The notes beneath the pieces were generated by a model. The model was not told the DNA's origin and did no database searches. It saw nothing but the letters and a program-made list of their open reading frames with translations. From Paraburkholderia acidipaludis NBRC 101816 (lineage in GTDB: Bacteria; Pseudomonadota; Gammaproteobacteria; Burkholderiales; Burkholderiaceae): DNA of 64,000 nt. This document shows, piece by piece, positions 43,177 through 52,485 of this stretch (the stretch's first letter is position 1; each line of letters begins with the position of its first letter). The position numbers were made by a program, and so were the translations under genes. Location: assembly GCF_000684975.1 (NCBI RefSeq), contig NZ_BAXZ01000004.1, positions 333,986-397,985 of the forward strand. The letters run 5' to 3'.

Positions 43177-43276
43177 TTTCCCGTATCGCGATGCGTCACG
43201 CCTACGCCTCGGCCGACGCACCGACCTTGGCCGCAAAAGCCCGTCAACCGTACCCTGAAGCCTGCAAGCCGTCATA

Positions 43277-43292
43277 TGGCACGGTGTTTGCA
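43277..43292 (+). promoter_or_regulatory. Sigma-54 promoter of nirBD-nasC
   Basis: TGGCACGGTGTTTGCA is a full match to the -24/-12 consensus TGGCACG-N4-TTGCW. The start site is expected near 43303, 12 bases before the first leader hairpin. Confidence 0.85.
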
Positions 43293-43314
43293 TAGTCTGC
43301 CGCGACACAGGTCG

Positions 43315-43438
43315 GCAGGGATCAACGGCGATCCCTCTGCGTCGCGACAAAGCAGTGCTCGACCTGCCACAGCAAAACAGGGCAATGGCGTCCCCCGAAT
43401 CCGGCTTCTCGCAAGCCGGTATCGCGGGACGCCTTTTT
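43315..43438 (+). promoter_or_regulatory. ANTAR-type antitermination leader of nirB
   Basis: P1: AGGGATC-AACGGC-GATCCCT, a perfect 7-bp stem with a hexaloop (43317-43336). P2: GGGC-AATGGC-GTCC (43380-43393). Both loops have A1 and G4, the determinants read by ANTAR antiterminators. P2 overlaps the 5' arm of the terminator at 43387, so binding should prevent termination. The core GGGCAAYGGCGTCCC is shared with the nasA leader. Confidence 0.8.
43387..43438 (+). terminator. Regulated intrinsic terminator in the nirB leader
   Basis: GGCGTCCC pairs with GGGACGCC, with an inner CCGGCTT/AAGCCGG stem, followed by TTTTT. It ends 19 bp before the nirB start codon. Confidence 0.85.
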
Positions 43439-43456
43439 ATTTTCAGGGTGCTCAGC

Positions 43457-46060
43457 ATGGTGCAATCCCCGTTAGCAGTCGGTGGCTCCTCCGTCATGGA
43501 AGTCGTCGTAGTCGGCCATGGCATGGTGGGCCACAAATTTCTCGAATGCCTGCTTGCCGAAGGCGCGCCGCCGGTACGGGTGACCGTGCTATGCGAGGAA
43601 CCGCGCCCGGCGTATGACCGCGTGCACCTCTCCGCGTTCTTTTCGGGCACCTCGGCCGCGGATCTCTCGCTCGTCGAGGCCGGTTTCTTCGATCGCGACA
43701 ACGTGCGTCTCGTGCTGGGCGCGAAGGCGGTCGCCGTGGATCGTGCGGCGCGCACCGTCACGGTTTCCAACGGCGAAACGCTGCACTACGACAAGCTCGT
43801 GCTTGCCACGGGTTCGTCGCCGTTCGTGCCGCCCATCTCGGGCAACGACCGTCCAGACTGTTTCGTGTACCGAACCATCGAAGACCTCGAAGCCATGCAG
43901 GACCGCGGCGCGCGCGCCCGCACGGGCGTAGTGGTGGGCGGCGGGCTGCTCGGCCTCGAATGCGCAAAGGCGCTGCGCGACATGGGGCTGGAAACCCATG
44001 TGGTCGAATTCGCGCCGCGCCTCATGGCCGTGCAGGTGGACGACGACGGCGGCCGCGTGCTGCGCGGCAAGATCGAGGAACTGGGCGTGGCCGTGCATAC
44101 GCAGAAGCAGACCACGGCGATCGTCGACGGCGAAACGGCGGCGAACCGCATGGTATTCGCCGACGGTTCGCACCTCGAAGCGGACATGATCGTGTTCTCG
44201 GCCGGCATTCGCCCGCGCGACGAGATCGCCCGCGCCTGCGGGCTCGAACTCGGCGCGCGCGGCGGCGTGGCGATCGACGACCGGTGCCGCACGAGCGATC
44301 AGGATATCTATGCAATCGGCGAATGTGCGTCGTGGCGCGGCCAGATCTTCGGCCTCGTCGCGCCGGGCTACGACATGGCCCGCGTCGCGGCGAAGGCGCT
44401 GGCGGGCGAGGAGGCAGGCTTCGCCGGTGCCGACATGAGCACGAAGCTCAAGCTGATGGGCGTGGACGTGGCGAGCATGGGCGACGCGCACGGGAAAACG
44501 CCGGGCAGCCGCGCGTACCGCTATGCCGACGAGCGCCGCCAGGTCTACAAGAAGATCGTCGTGTCCGACTGCGGCAAGCAACTGCTCGGCGCGGTGATGG
44601 TAGGCGACGCCGGCGATTACGGCACGCTGCAGCAGATGATGCTCAACCGCATCGAGCTTCCCGAGGCGCCCGAATTCCTGATTCTTCCCGAGTCCGGCGG
44701 CAAGGCCAGGCCGGCTCTCGGCGTGGAGGCGCTGCCCGACGGCGCGCAGATCTGCTCGTGCAACAACGTTTCGAAGGCGCAGATCTGCGCTGCGGTGCGC
44801 GAGGGCTCGACGACCATCGCGGCCGTGAAGAGCGCCACCTGTGCGGGGACCTCGTGCGGCGGCTGCGTGCCGCTCGTGACCCAGGTGATGAAGTCGGAGA
44901 TGCGGCGCCAGGGGCTCGCCGTCAACAACCATGTATGCGAGCACTTCCGCTATTCGCGCCAGGCGCTCTATCACATCGTGCGCGTGGAAGGCATCAAAAC
45001 CTTCCCCGAATTGCTCGCGAAACATGGCCAGGGCCTGGGCTGCGACGTCTGCAAGCCCGCCGTGGCCGGCATTCTCGCGTCGTGCTGGAACGAATTCGTG
45101 CTCAAGAAGGAACACGCCAGTCTTCAGGACTCCAACGATTACTACCTCGCCAACATCCAGCGCGACGGCACCTATTCGGTCGTGCCGCGCATGGCCGGCG
45201 GCGAGGTGACGCCGGAAGGGCTGATCGCGGTGGGGCAGGTGGCGAAGAAGTACGGGCTCTATACGAAGATCACGGGCGGCCAGCGCGTGGATCTGTTCGG
45301 GGCGCGCGTCGAGCAGTTGCCCTCGATCTGGGAAGAGCTGATCGCGGCGGGCTTCGAATCGGGACATGCCTACGGCAAGGCGGTGCGCACCGTGAAGTCG
45401 TGCGTGGGCTCCACGTGGTGCCGCTACGGCGTGGGCGATTCGGTGGGCCTCGCCATCGAGCTGGAGAACCGCTACAAGGGCTTGCGCGCGCCGCACAAGA
45501 TCAAGTTCGGCGTCTCGGGCTGCACGCGCGAGTGCGCCGAGGCGCAGGGCAAGGATATCGGCGTGATCGCGACGGAGAAGGGCTGGAATCTCTATGTCTG
45601 CGGCAACGGCGGCATGAAACCGCGTCATGCGGAACTGCTTGCCGCGGACCTCGACAAGACCACGCTGATCCGCTACATCGACCGCTTCCTGATGTTCTAC
45701 GTGCGCACGGCCGATCGCCTGCAGCGCACGAGCGTGTGGCGCGACAACCTCGAAGGCGGCCTCGAGTATCTGATCGACGTGGTGGTGCACGACAGGCTGG
45801 GCCTCGCAGCCGAGCTCGAAAGCGAAATGCAGCACGTGGTAGAGACCTACGAGTGCGAATGGAAGAAGGCCGTGACCGACCCGGATACGCGGCGGCGCTT
45901 TCGTCACTTCGTCAATAGCGATGCGGGCGACCAGCACGTGCGCTTCGTCGAAGAGCGCGGCCAGATCCGTCCGGCCACGCCCGCCGAGCGTGCGGCCGAA
46001 CCTGAGGGCACAGCGCGTGCCGCCCTGGAAGAGATTCCGGTTGCCGTCGAAGCGGTCTGA
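43457..46060 (+). CDS. nirB: Assimilatory NAD(P)H nitrite reductase large subunit
   Basis: Cytoplasmic siroheme enzyme reducing nitrite to ammonium with NAD(P)H. 867 residues in the expected order: FAD/NAD-binding domains (VVVVGHGMVGHKFLECLL, VVVGGGLLGLECAKAL), a BFD-like [2Fe-2S] domain (ICSCNNVSKAQICAAV, CAGTSCGGCVP), then the siroheme/[4Fe-4S] domain with SCVGSTWCRYG and SGCTRECAEA supplying the four cysteines. The ATG at 43457 follows CAGGGTG just after the leader terminator; a second in-frame ATG at 43496 begins closer to the conserved sequence but lacks a ribosome-binding site. Confidence 0.94.
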   Translation: MVQSPLAVGGSSVMEVVVVGHGMVGHKFLECLLAEGAPPVRVTVLCEEPRPAYDRVHLSAFFSGTSAADLSLVEAGFFDRDNVRLVLGAKAVAVDRAARTVTVSNGETLHYDKLVLATGSSPFVPPISGNDRPDCFVYRTIEDLEAMQDRGARARTGVVVGGGLLGLECAKALRDMGLETHVVEFAPRLMAVQVDDDGGRVLRGKIEELGVAVHTQKQTTAIVDGETAANRMVFADGSHLEADMIVFSAGIRPRDEIARACGLELGARGGVAIDDRCRTSDQDIYAIGECASWRGQIFGLVAPGYDMARVAAKALAGEEAGFAGADMSTKLKLMGVDVASMGDAHGKTPGSRAYRYADERRQVYKKIVVSDCGKQLLGAVMVGDAGDYGTLQQMMLNRIELPEAPEFLILPESGGKARPALGVEALPDGAQICSCNNVSKAQICAAVREGSTTIAAVKSATCAGTSCGGCVPLVTQVMKSEMRRQGLAVNNHVCEHFRYSRQALYHIVRVEGIKTFPELLAKHGQGLGCDVCKPAVAGILASCWNEFVLKKEHASLQDSNDYYLANIQRDGTYSVVPRMAGGEVTPEGLIAVGQVAKKYGLYTKITGGQRVDLFGARVEQLPSIWEELIAAGFESGHAYGKAVRTVKSCVGSTWCRYGVGDSVGLAIELENRYKGLRAPHKIKFGVSGCTRECAEAQGKDIGVIATEKGWNLYVCGNGGMKPRHAELLAADLDKTTLIRYIDRFLMFYVRTADRLQRTSVWRDNLEGGLEYLIDVVVHDRLGLAAELESEMQHVVETYECEWKKAVTDPDTRRRFRHFVNSDAGDQHVRFVEERGQIRPATPAERAAEPEGTARAALEEIPVAVEAV

Positions 46061-46088
46061 ACTGTGTCCTTTTAAACAGGAGAGCGAA

Positions 46089-46436
46089 ATGAGCGATCTA
46101 ACCCATTCCACGCACTGGACTTCGGTGTGCCGGCTCGACGATATCGTGCCGAACACAGGCGTGTGCGCGCTCGTGAACGGCGAGCAGGTGGCCGTCTTTC
46201 ATGTGGACGACGGCGCCGCGCGCGTCTTCGCCATCGGCAACTACGATCCCAACTCGCAGGCCGCCGTGCTCTCGCGCGGTCTCGTTGGGAGCCTCGGCGA
46301 GCGTATCGTCGTGGCCTCGCCGATCTACAAGCATCACTTCGATCTGGCGACCGGCGAGTGCCTCGAAGCGCCGCAGCAGTCGGTCAGCCCGTATGCCGCG
46401 CGCGTGGTGAACGGCGAGGTGTATGTGGCGGCATGA
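46089..46436 (+). CDS. nirD: Nitrite reductase small subunit
   Basis: 115-residue Rieske-fold partner of NirB. The sequence WTSVCRLDDIVPNTGVCALV and IYKHHFDLATGECLE is NirD-like; the usual Rieske cysteine/histidine ligands are absent, which is normal for this family. CAGGAGAG precedes the ATG by 5 bases and the gene follows nirB by 28 bp. Confidence 0.93.
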   Translation: MSDLTHSTHWTSVCRLDDIVPNTGVCALVNGEQVAVFHVDDGAARVFAIGNYDPNSQAAVLSRGLVGSLGERIVVASPIYKHHFDLATGECLEAPQQSVSPYAARVVNGEVYVAA

Positions 46437-46480
46437 GCCGCGCGTCCCGTTCCTTTCAACGCTGATATCGAGCGCACGGC

Positions 46481-49400
46481 ATGACGAGCAAGAGCGTAAA
46501 GAGCGTGTGTCCCTACTGTGGCGTGGGCTGCGGCATGATCCTGCAGGTCGCGGACGGCCAGGTCACGAAGATCGCGGGCGACCCCGATCATCCGACCAAT
46601 TTCGGCCGGCTGTGCACGAAGGGATCGTCGGCGCACGTGGCGCTGCGCAAATCGGGCCGGCTCGAACGCGCGTTCGTGCGTCATGCGCGCGGCGAAGACC
46701 CGGTGCCGCTCGCACTCGACGAGGCAATTGCCGATACCGCGCGGCGCCTGCGCTCGATGCTCGAAGCGCATGGCCCCGATGCGCTGTCGTTCTACGTCTC
46801 CGGGCAGATGTCGATCGAGGCGCAGTATCTCGTCAACAAGCTCGCGAAGGGCTTCGTGCGCACGAACAACATCGAGTCGAACTCGCGCCTGTGCATGGCG
46901 AGCGCGGGCAGCGGCTACAAGCTCTCATTGGGCGCGGACGGCCCGCCGGGTTCCTATCAGGACTTCGATCGCGCCGATCTCTTCTTCGTGATCGGCGCGA
47001 ACATGGCCGACTGCCACCCCATCCTGTTCCTGCGCATGATGGACCGCGTGAAGGCTGGCGCGAAGCTGATCGTGGTGGACCCGCGCCGCACCGCGACGGC
47101 GGAGAAGGCCTCGTTTTTCCTGCAGATCCGGCCGGGCACCGATCTCGCGCTGCTCAACGGCCTCCTGCATCTGCTCCACGCGAACGGTCACACCGACGCG
47201 GCCTTCATCGACGAGCACACCGAGGGCTGGGACGCCATGCCCGCGTTTCTGGCCGACTACACGCCGGAAAAAGTAGCGGCCCTCACGGGCCTCGCGGAGG
47301 ACGACATCCGCCGCGCCGCGCAGTGGATAGGCGAGGCGCCGGAGTGGATGAGCTGCTGGACGATGGGCCTGAACCAGAGCACCCACGGCACGTGGAGCAC
47401 CAACGCCATCTGCAATCTGCACCTCGCCACCGGCAAGATCTGCCGCCCCGGCAGCGGGCCGTTTTCCCTCACAGGCCAGCCGAATGCGATGGGCGGGCGC
47501 GAGATGGGTTACATGGGGCCGGGCCTGCCCGGTCAGCGTTCGGTGCTCGTGGAGGACGACCGCGCGTTCGTGGAAGCGGCCTGGGGCCTCGCGCCCGGCA
47601 CGTTGCCCACGAAGGTGGGCGGCGGCACCGTGGACATGTTCTCGCGCATGGCCGCCGGCGAAATCAAGGCCTGCTGGATCATCTGCACGAATCCGGTGGC
47701 GACGGTGGCCAACCGGCAGACGGTCGTGGCGGGGCTGAAGGCGGCGGAGCTCGTCATCGCGCAGGACGCCTTTCTCGATACCGAAACGAACCTGTACGCC
47801 GATGTGCTGCTGCCTGGCGCGCTATGGGCCGAAGCCGACGGCGTGCTGATCAATTCCGAGCGCAACATGACGCTCGCGCAGCAGGCCATCGAGCCGCCCG
47901 GCGAGGCGCTGGCCGACTGGCAGATCGTCGCGCGCGTGGCCTGCGAAATGGGCTACGCGCACGCGTTCAGCTACGCGAGTGCCGCCGAGGTCTTCGACGA
48001 GATCGCGTGCTTCTCGAACCCGAAAACGGGCTACGATCTGCGCGGCGCGAATTACGCGCGGCTGCGCGAAACGCCGCTGCAATGGCCGTGTGCGCCGGGC
48101 ACTCGGTACGATCGCAACCCGTTGCGCTACCTGAACGACGGCGTGAGCCAAACTTCGCGCTCGCGCGCCGACGGCACCCGGCCGCGCCTTGCCTTTGCGA
48201 CACCCAGCGGCAAGGCGGTGTTCTTCGCCCGACCCCATGCCGCGCCCGCCGAATTGCCCGACGAGATTTACCCTGTAGTCCTCAACACAGGGCGCCTCCA
48301 GCATCAATGGCACACCATGACGAAGACCGGCAAGGTGGCCATGCTGAACCGGCTCAACCCGGGGCCGTTCGTCGAGATTCACCCCGAAGACGCCAGTGCG
48401 CTCGGCATCGCGGAGAAAGACCGCGTGGAAGTTCGCTCGCGCCGCGGCCGCGTGGTGCTGCCCGCGGTGGTCAGCGCGCGCGTGCTGCCCGGCAATTGCT
48501 TTGCGCCCATGCACTGGAACGACGTATTCGGAGAAGACCTCTGCGTGAACGCGGTCACGAACGACGCCATCGATCCCGTTTCCCAGCAGCCCGAACTGAA
48601 ATTCTGCGCCGTCGCGCTGTCGCGCGTCGAGCCCGGGCGCAAGCCGGCCGGCGCGAATGCCGCCGATGCCGCAAAACAGCCGCAGGAACACGACATGTCC
48701 CGTATCGACGCTTTTTCAACGTTCCTCGGTCTCGATCGGGTTGCCGCGCCCGCCTTGAGCGAGACGCAGCGGCAGTACCTGGCCGGCTTCGTGAGCGGCT
48801 TGCGAACGCCCGACGCTGGGCAGTCCGCGGGCGTGCCGGTTCTGCCGGCCCATGCACCGTTTCCCGAAGACGCGCACGCATGGCTCGACGGATTGCTTGC
48901 GGGGCTCTTCAGCAGGACGAACGAGGCGCGCGCCGCGATTCCGGGCGTGCTCGCGGGGCCGGAAGAGAGCGAAGGCAGCGTGCGCATCGTGCACTCCCGC
49001 CCGAAGGTCGTGCTGCTGTGGGCCTCGCAGACGGGCAACGTCGAATCGCTGGTCGAGCGCTATGCGACGCAACTGATGGAGTCGGGCTTCGAGATCCGCA
49101 CGGCGTGCATGGCGGACTATCCGCCCGCTCAGTTCGCAAAGGCACAGTATGCACTCCTGATGACGAGTACGTTCGGCGACGGCGACGCGCCGGACAACGG
49201 CGAGGCATTCTGGCGTGCGCTCAAGGCAGATAACGCGCCGCGGCTCGACGCGCTGCGCTACGCGGTGCTGGCGTTCGGCGACCGCAACTACGACCAGTTC
49301 TGCGGCCATGGCCGCAACCTCGACGCCCGCCTCGAGGCGCTGGGCGCCGTGCGCCTCCTGGCGCGCACCGACTGCGACGCCGAATACCAGCCCACGGCAG

Positions 49401-50620
49401 ACGCCTGGTTCGAGCAGATCGTCGCGCGCATCAAGGCCGAGGATGCGGCGCTGCATGCCGTGCCGGCCGACGGGGCGATTCCCGAGGTGCTGCCCGGCTG
49501 CGCGCCGACGAAGGCGCGCCCGGCGGCGTCGCGCCTCGTGAAGAACGTGCGCCTGAACAGCAAGGGCGCGGCGAAGGATACGCGCTACTTCGCCCTTGCG
49601 GCGGGCGAGGCGGGGCTCGAATACGAAGCCGGCGACGCGCTGGGCGTATGGCCCACCAACTGCCCGGCGCTCGTGGACGAGTTGCTCGCGCTCACGCGCC
49701 TCCCCGCCGAGGCGCCGGTGAACGTGAGCGGTGTGGGCGAGATGCGTCTTGCCGACGCATTGGGCCGGCACTACGAAATCGCGCGACCCGGCCCGGACGC
49801 GCTGCACTTCATCGCCTCGCGCACGCGCTCAGGCGGCCTCGTCGACCTGCTGGCCGAGGAGCGCAAGATCGATCTGCGCGACTGGCTGTGGGGGCAGCAG
49901 CTTGCCGACGTGCTGCACGAGTTTCCCGTCGAACTTTCGGCCGCCGAACTGCTGGGCATGCTCAAGCGCCTGCAGCCGCGCCTGTATTCGATCTCGTCGA
50001 GCCCGAAGGCGCATGCGGGAGAAGTGCATCTCACCGTCTCCACGGTGCGCTACAGCAACGGCCGGCGCGAACGCAAAGGCGTGGCCTCGACCTTCCTCGC
50101 CGACCGCGCCGAGGCGGGCAGCGTGCCGGTGTTCGTGCAGAAGAGCACGCACTTTCGTCCGCCGCGCCACGGCGATACGCCCATGATCATGGTGGGTCCC
50201 GGCACCGGCGTTGCGCCGTTCCGCGCCTTCCTGCACGAACGGCGCGCGCGCGGCGACCGTGGCCGCAACTGGCTGTTCTTCGGCGAGCAGCGCGCGGCAA
50301 CGGACTTCTACTATCGTGAGGAATTCGAAGCAATGCAGGGGGACGGCCATCTCGAACGGCTCGACCTCGCGTTCTCGCGCGACCAGCACGAAAAGATCTA
50401 CGTGCAGGACCGGATGCGCGAGCAGGGCGCGCAGCTTTGGGCGTGGCTGCAGGAGGGCGCGCACCTGTATGTATGCGGCGACGCGAGCCGCATGGCAAAA
50501 GACGTGGACGCCGCGCTCAGGGATATCGTCATGGCGCATGGCGGCATGGATGCCGACAGGGCGCACGAATTCGTCAGTATTTTGACCCGGGAAAAGCGTT
50601 ACGTGCGCGACGTTTACTGA
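46481..50620 (+). CDS. nasC: Assimilatory nitrate reductase fused to a sulfite-reductase-type flavoprotein
   Basis: 1379-residue fusion. Residues 1-738 are the molybdopterin nitrate reductase: [4Fe-4S] motif CPYCGVGCGM...LCTKG, SNSRLCMASAGSGYKLSLGA, and a C-terminal cofactor domain. After a linker, residues from about 842 form a flavodoxin (LLWASQTGNVESLVERY, TSTFGDGDAPDNGEAF) and from about 1000 a CysJ-like FAD/NADPH domain (RLYSISSSPKAHAGEVHLTV, GPGTGVAPFRAFLHERRARG, VCGDASRMAKDVD). It should draw electrons from NADPH without a separate reductase. An ATG with AGGA upstream lies at residue 739, exactly at the junction. Third gene of the nirB operon. Confidence 0.93.
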   Translation: MTSKSVKSVCPYCGVGCGMILQVADGQVTKIAGDPDHPTNFGRLCTKGSSAHVALRKSGRLERAFVRHARGEDPVPLALDEAIADTARRLRSMLEAHGPDALSFYVSGQMSIEAQYLVNKLAKGFVRTNNIESNSRLCMASAGSGYKLSLGADGPPGSYQDFDRADLFFVIGANMADCHPILFLRMMDRVKAGAKLIVVDPRRTATAEKASFFLQIRPGTDLALLNGLLHLLHANGHTDAAFIDEHTEGWDAMPAFLADYTPEKVAALTGLAEDDIRRAAQWIGEAPEWMSCWTMGLNQSTHGTWSTNAICNLHLATGKICRPGSGPFSLTGQPNAMGGREMGYMGPGLPGQRSVLVEDDRAFVEAAWGLAPGTLPTKVGGGTVDMFSRMAAGEIKACWIICTNPVATVANRQTVVAGLKAAELVIAQDAFLDTETNLYADVLLPGALWAEADGVLINSERNMTLAQQAIEPPGEALADWQIVARVACEMGYAHAFSYASAAEVFDEIACFSNPKTGYDLRGANYARLRETPLQWPCAPGTRYDRNPLRYLNDGVSQTSRSRADGTRPRLAFATPSGKAVFFARPHAAPAELPDEIYPVVLNTGRLQHQWHTMTKTGKVAMLNRLNPGPFVEIHPEDASALGIAEKDRVEVRSRRGRVVLPAVVSARVLPGNCFAPMHWNDVFGEDLCVNAVTNDAIDPVSQQPELKFCAVALSRVEPGRKPAGANAADAAKQPQEHDMSRIDAFSTFLGLDRVAAPALSETQRQYLAGFVSGLRTPDAGQSAGVPVLPAHAPFPEDAHAWLDGLLAGLFSRTNEARAAIPGVLAGPEESEGSVRIVHSRPKVVLLWASQTGNVESLVERYATQLMESGFEIRTACMADYPPAQFAKAQYALLMTSTFGDGDAPDNGEAFWRALKADNAPRLDALRYAVLAFGDRNYDQFCGHGRNLDARLEALGAVRLLARTDCDAEYQPTADAWFEQIVARIKAEDAALHAVPADGAIPEVLPGCAPTKARPAASRLVKNVRLNSKGAAKDTRYFALAAGEAGLEYEAGDALGVWPTNCPALVDELLALTRLPAEAPVNVSGVGEMRLADALGRHYEIARPGPDALHFIASRTRSGGLVDLLAEERKIDLRDWLWGQQLADVLHEFPVELSAAELLGMLKRLQPRLYSISSSPKAHAGEVHLTVSTVRYSNGRRERKGVASTFLADRAEAGSVPVFVQKSTHFRPPRHGDTPMIMVGPGTGVAPFRAFLHERRARGDRGRNWLFFGEQRAATDFYYREEFEAMQGDGHLERLDLAFSRDQHEKIYVQDRMREQGAQLWAWLQEGAHLYVCGDASRMAKDVDAALRDIVMAHGGMDADRAHEFVSILTREKRYVRDVY

Positions 50621-50784
50621 TCCGGCCGGCTCATTATATATCACAACATGATCTATAATGAAGGCAACCCCCGCGGCTACGAGGCTGGCATGCTCGCGAA
50701 ACGCCGGTGTCGAAGCGGCACGGCGTGGGAAGCGCGGGGGCAGTCCCGCCCGCATGGCGGCCTCCATCCAGCCGGAGGAATCGA

Positions 50785-51252
50785 ATGTTCAGGCGCATTC
50801 TGCTTTGCTACGACGCAACGCGGGAAGGGCGCCGCGCCTTGCGCGAAGGCGCCGATCTGGCACGTCATTACGCGGCGCAGGCCCATCTGCTCGCCGTGCT
50901 TGAACGGGAGCCGGGGCAGTGGGGGGCGGACGTCGGCTTTGCGATGCCCGTCGATCTGGCCGAGCAGACGGCGCAGGACGTGCTGCGCGAAGGCGTGGAA
51001 TGCCTGAGCGGGAGCGGGCTCGTGGCGACGGGCCACTTCGCCGTGGGCAATCCTGTCGACGTGATCGCGAGGTTCGCGGCGGAGTTGAACGCCGACCTCG
51101 TCGTGCTGGGGCATCACCGCAGGGGCGCGTTCGCACGCTGGTGGGACGGGCGCGACGACCGGCTGCTGCTCGACCGGGTGAGCTGCAATGTGCTGGTCGT
51201 GCCCGGGCCCGAGGTCTCGGCGGCCGAGGCGCCGCTTCACAAGGCTGCGTGA
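50785..51252 (+). CDS. Universal stress protein (UspA family)
   Basis: 155 residues, single Usp domain: FRRILLCYDATREGRRALRE at the N-terminus and NADLVVLGHHRRGAFARWW followed by NVLVVPGP at the C-terminus. The nucleotide-binding loop GHHRRG differs somewhat from the classical G-2x-G-9x-G(S/T). The ATG follows GGAGGAATCGA. TATAAT lies about 130 bp upstream. It is next to the nas operon but separately transcribed. Confidence 0.85.
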   Translation: MFRRILLCYDATREGRRALREGADLARHYAAQAHLLAVLEREPGQWGADVGFAMPVDLAEQTAQDVLREGVECLSGSGLVATGHFAVGNPVDVIARFAAELNADLVVLGHHRRGAFARWWDGRDDRLLLDRVSCNVLVVPGPEVSAAEAPLHKAA

Positions 51253-51303
51253 GCGGCGCAACGGTATTTTCCGTTCGGCCAGATTATTCGTTATGCTAAC
51301 CGA

Positions 51304-52485
51304 TCAAGGGCATTCGTCGAGCGCGCGGCGTTCCGGCAGCGTATCGGCGACCGGAGCCTGGTTGCGCACGGCCCGCGCACCCGCGAGACCCACCGTCACG
51401 GCGGCGAGCAGCAGCACGCACAGCGCAGTCCTCAGACCGAACAAACCGGCGCCGAAGCCGATCACGGGCGGCCCGACGAGAAAACCGGCATAGCCGAGCG
51501 TCGCGGCCATCGAAACGCCGGTTGCCGGCGTTTCGGTCGAGCGTCCCGCGGCGCTGAAAATAACCGGCACGACGTTCGCGAGACCCATGCCGATCAGCGC
51601 GAAACCGGCCACCGCCGTGACGAGGTTCGGCAGCTCGAGTACGAGCGCGAGCCCCGACGCCGCAAGCAGGCCGCCCAGCGCGACGACCCGGCCCGGCCCG
51701 AGGCGCCGCACCGAAACGTCGCCCACCACGCGGCACGCCGCCATCGAAAGCGCAAACGCGGAATAACCAAGCCCCGCGCTTGCCGCATCGTGTGTCAGTA
51801 CCGAGCGCAAGAACACGGCGCTCCAGTCGGCCACCGCGCCCTCCATCATCATGCAGAGAAAGGCGAGCGCCGCGAGCTTCATCACGGCGCGAGTGGGCAG
51901 CGCGAAGCCGCTGGCCTTCGCGAGGCGCGGTCCGATATCGCGCAGCGCGGCAGTCATCGCAGCGACGATCAGCAGGCCGACGAGCACGTCGGGCAGCGCG
52001 AGGCCGCCCGATACGCTCACGCCTAGCTTCTGCAGCGTCGTGCCGGTGGCCGCGCCGACCAGACCGCCCGCGCTCCAGGCCGCATGAAACGACGACATGA
52101 TCGGTGCGCGCCACGCGGTTTCGATCGCGCTTGCATGACCGTTCATCGATACGTCGAGCGCGCCGTTGGTTGCACCGAAGAAGAGCAGTGCCAGGCATAG
52201 CAGTACGAAATGCGGTACTAGCGCGGGCAGCGGGAAGGCAACGATGAAGAGCGCGCCAAGCAGCGCGGTTGTGCGGCCGCTGCCGAGTTTCGCCGCGAAC
52301 CGGCCGGCGAGCGGCATTGCGACGATCGCGCCCAGCGCGAACGCGAAGAGCGCGATGCCGAGCGCCGTGTCGGACAGCGCGAGCTTTTCCTTCACGCGCG
52401 GCACTTCGACCGCCCACGCGCCAATCGCGAAGCCGTTCGCGGAGAACACGGCAACCGTGGCGAAGCGTTCCTTGACGAGATTCAC
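51304..52485 (-). CDS. MFS transporter (YbjJ-like)
   Basis: 393 residues, 12 predicted helices. VFSANGFAIGAWAVEVPRVK, FFGATNGALDVSMNGHA and SSFHAAWSAGGLVGAATG are typical of the YbjJ/FucP-like branch; substrate unknown. The GTG start at 52485 overlaps the stop codon of the upstream DeoR gene (GTGA), so the pair is translationally coupled. Confidence 0.82.
   Translation of the reverse strand: MNLVKERFATVAVFSANGFAIGAWAVEVPRVKEKLALSDTALGIALFAFALGAIVAMPLAGRFAAKLGSGRTTALLGALFIVAFPLPALVPHFVLLCLALLFFGATNGALDVSMNGHASAIETAWRAPIMSSFHAAWSAGGLVGAATGTTLQKLGVSVSGGLALPDVLVGLLIVAAMTAALRDIGPRLAKASGFALPTRAVMKLAALAFLCMMMEGAVADWSAVFLRSVLTHDAASAGLGYSAFALSMAACRVVGDVSVRRLGPGRVVALGGLLAASGLALVLELPNLVTAVAGFALIGMGLANVVPVIFSAAGRSTETPATGVSMAATLGYAGFLVGPPVIGFGAGLFGLRTALCVLLLAAVTVGLAGARAVRNQAPVADTLPERRALDECP

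Noticed and set aside
50648..51007. Plus-strand frame of 119 codons before the universal stress gene
   Set aside because: It starts at ATGATC in the promoter region without a ribosome-binding site and continues as a shadow of the stress-protein gene.
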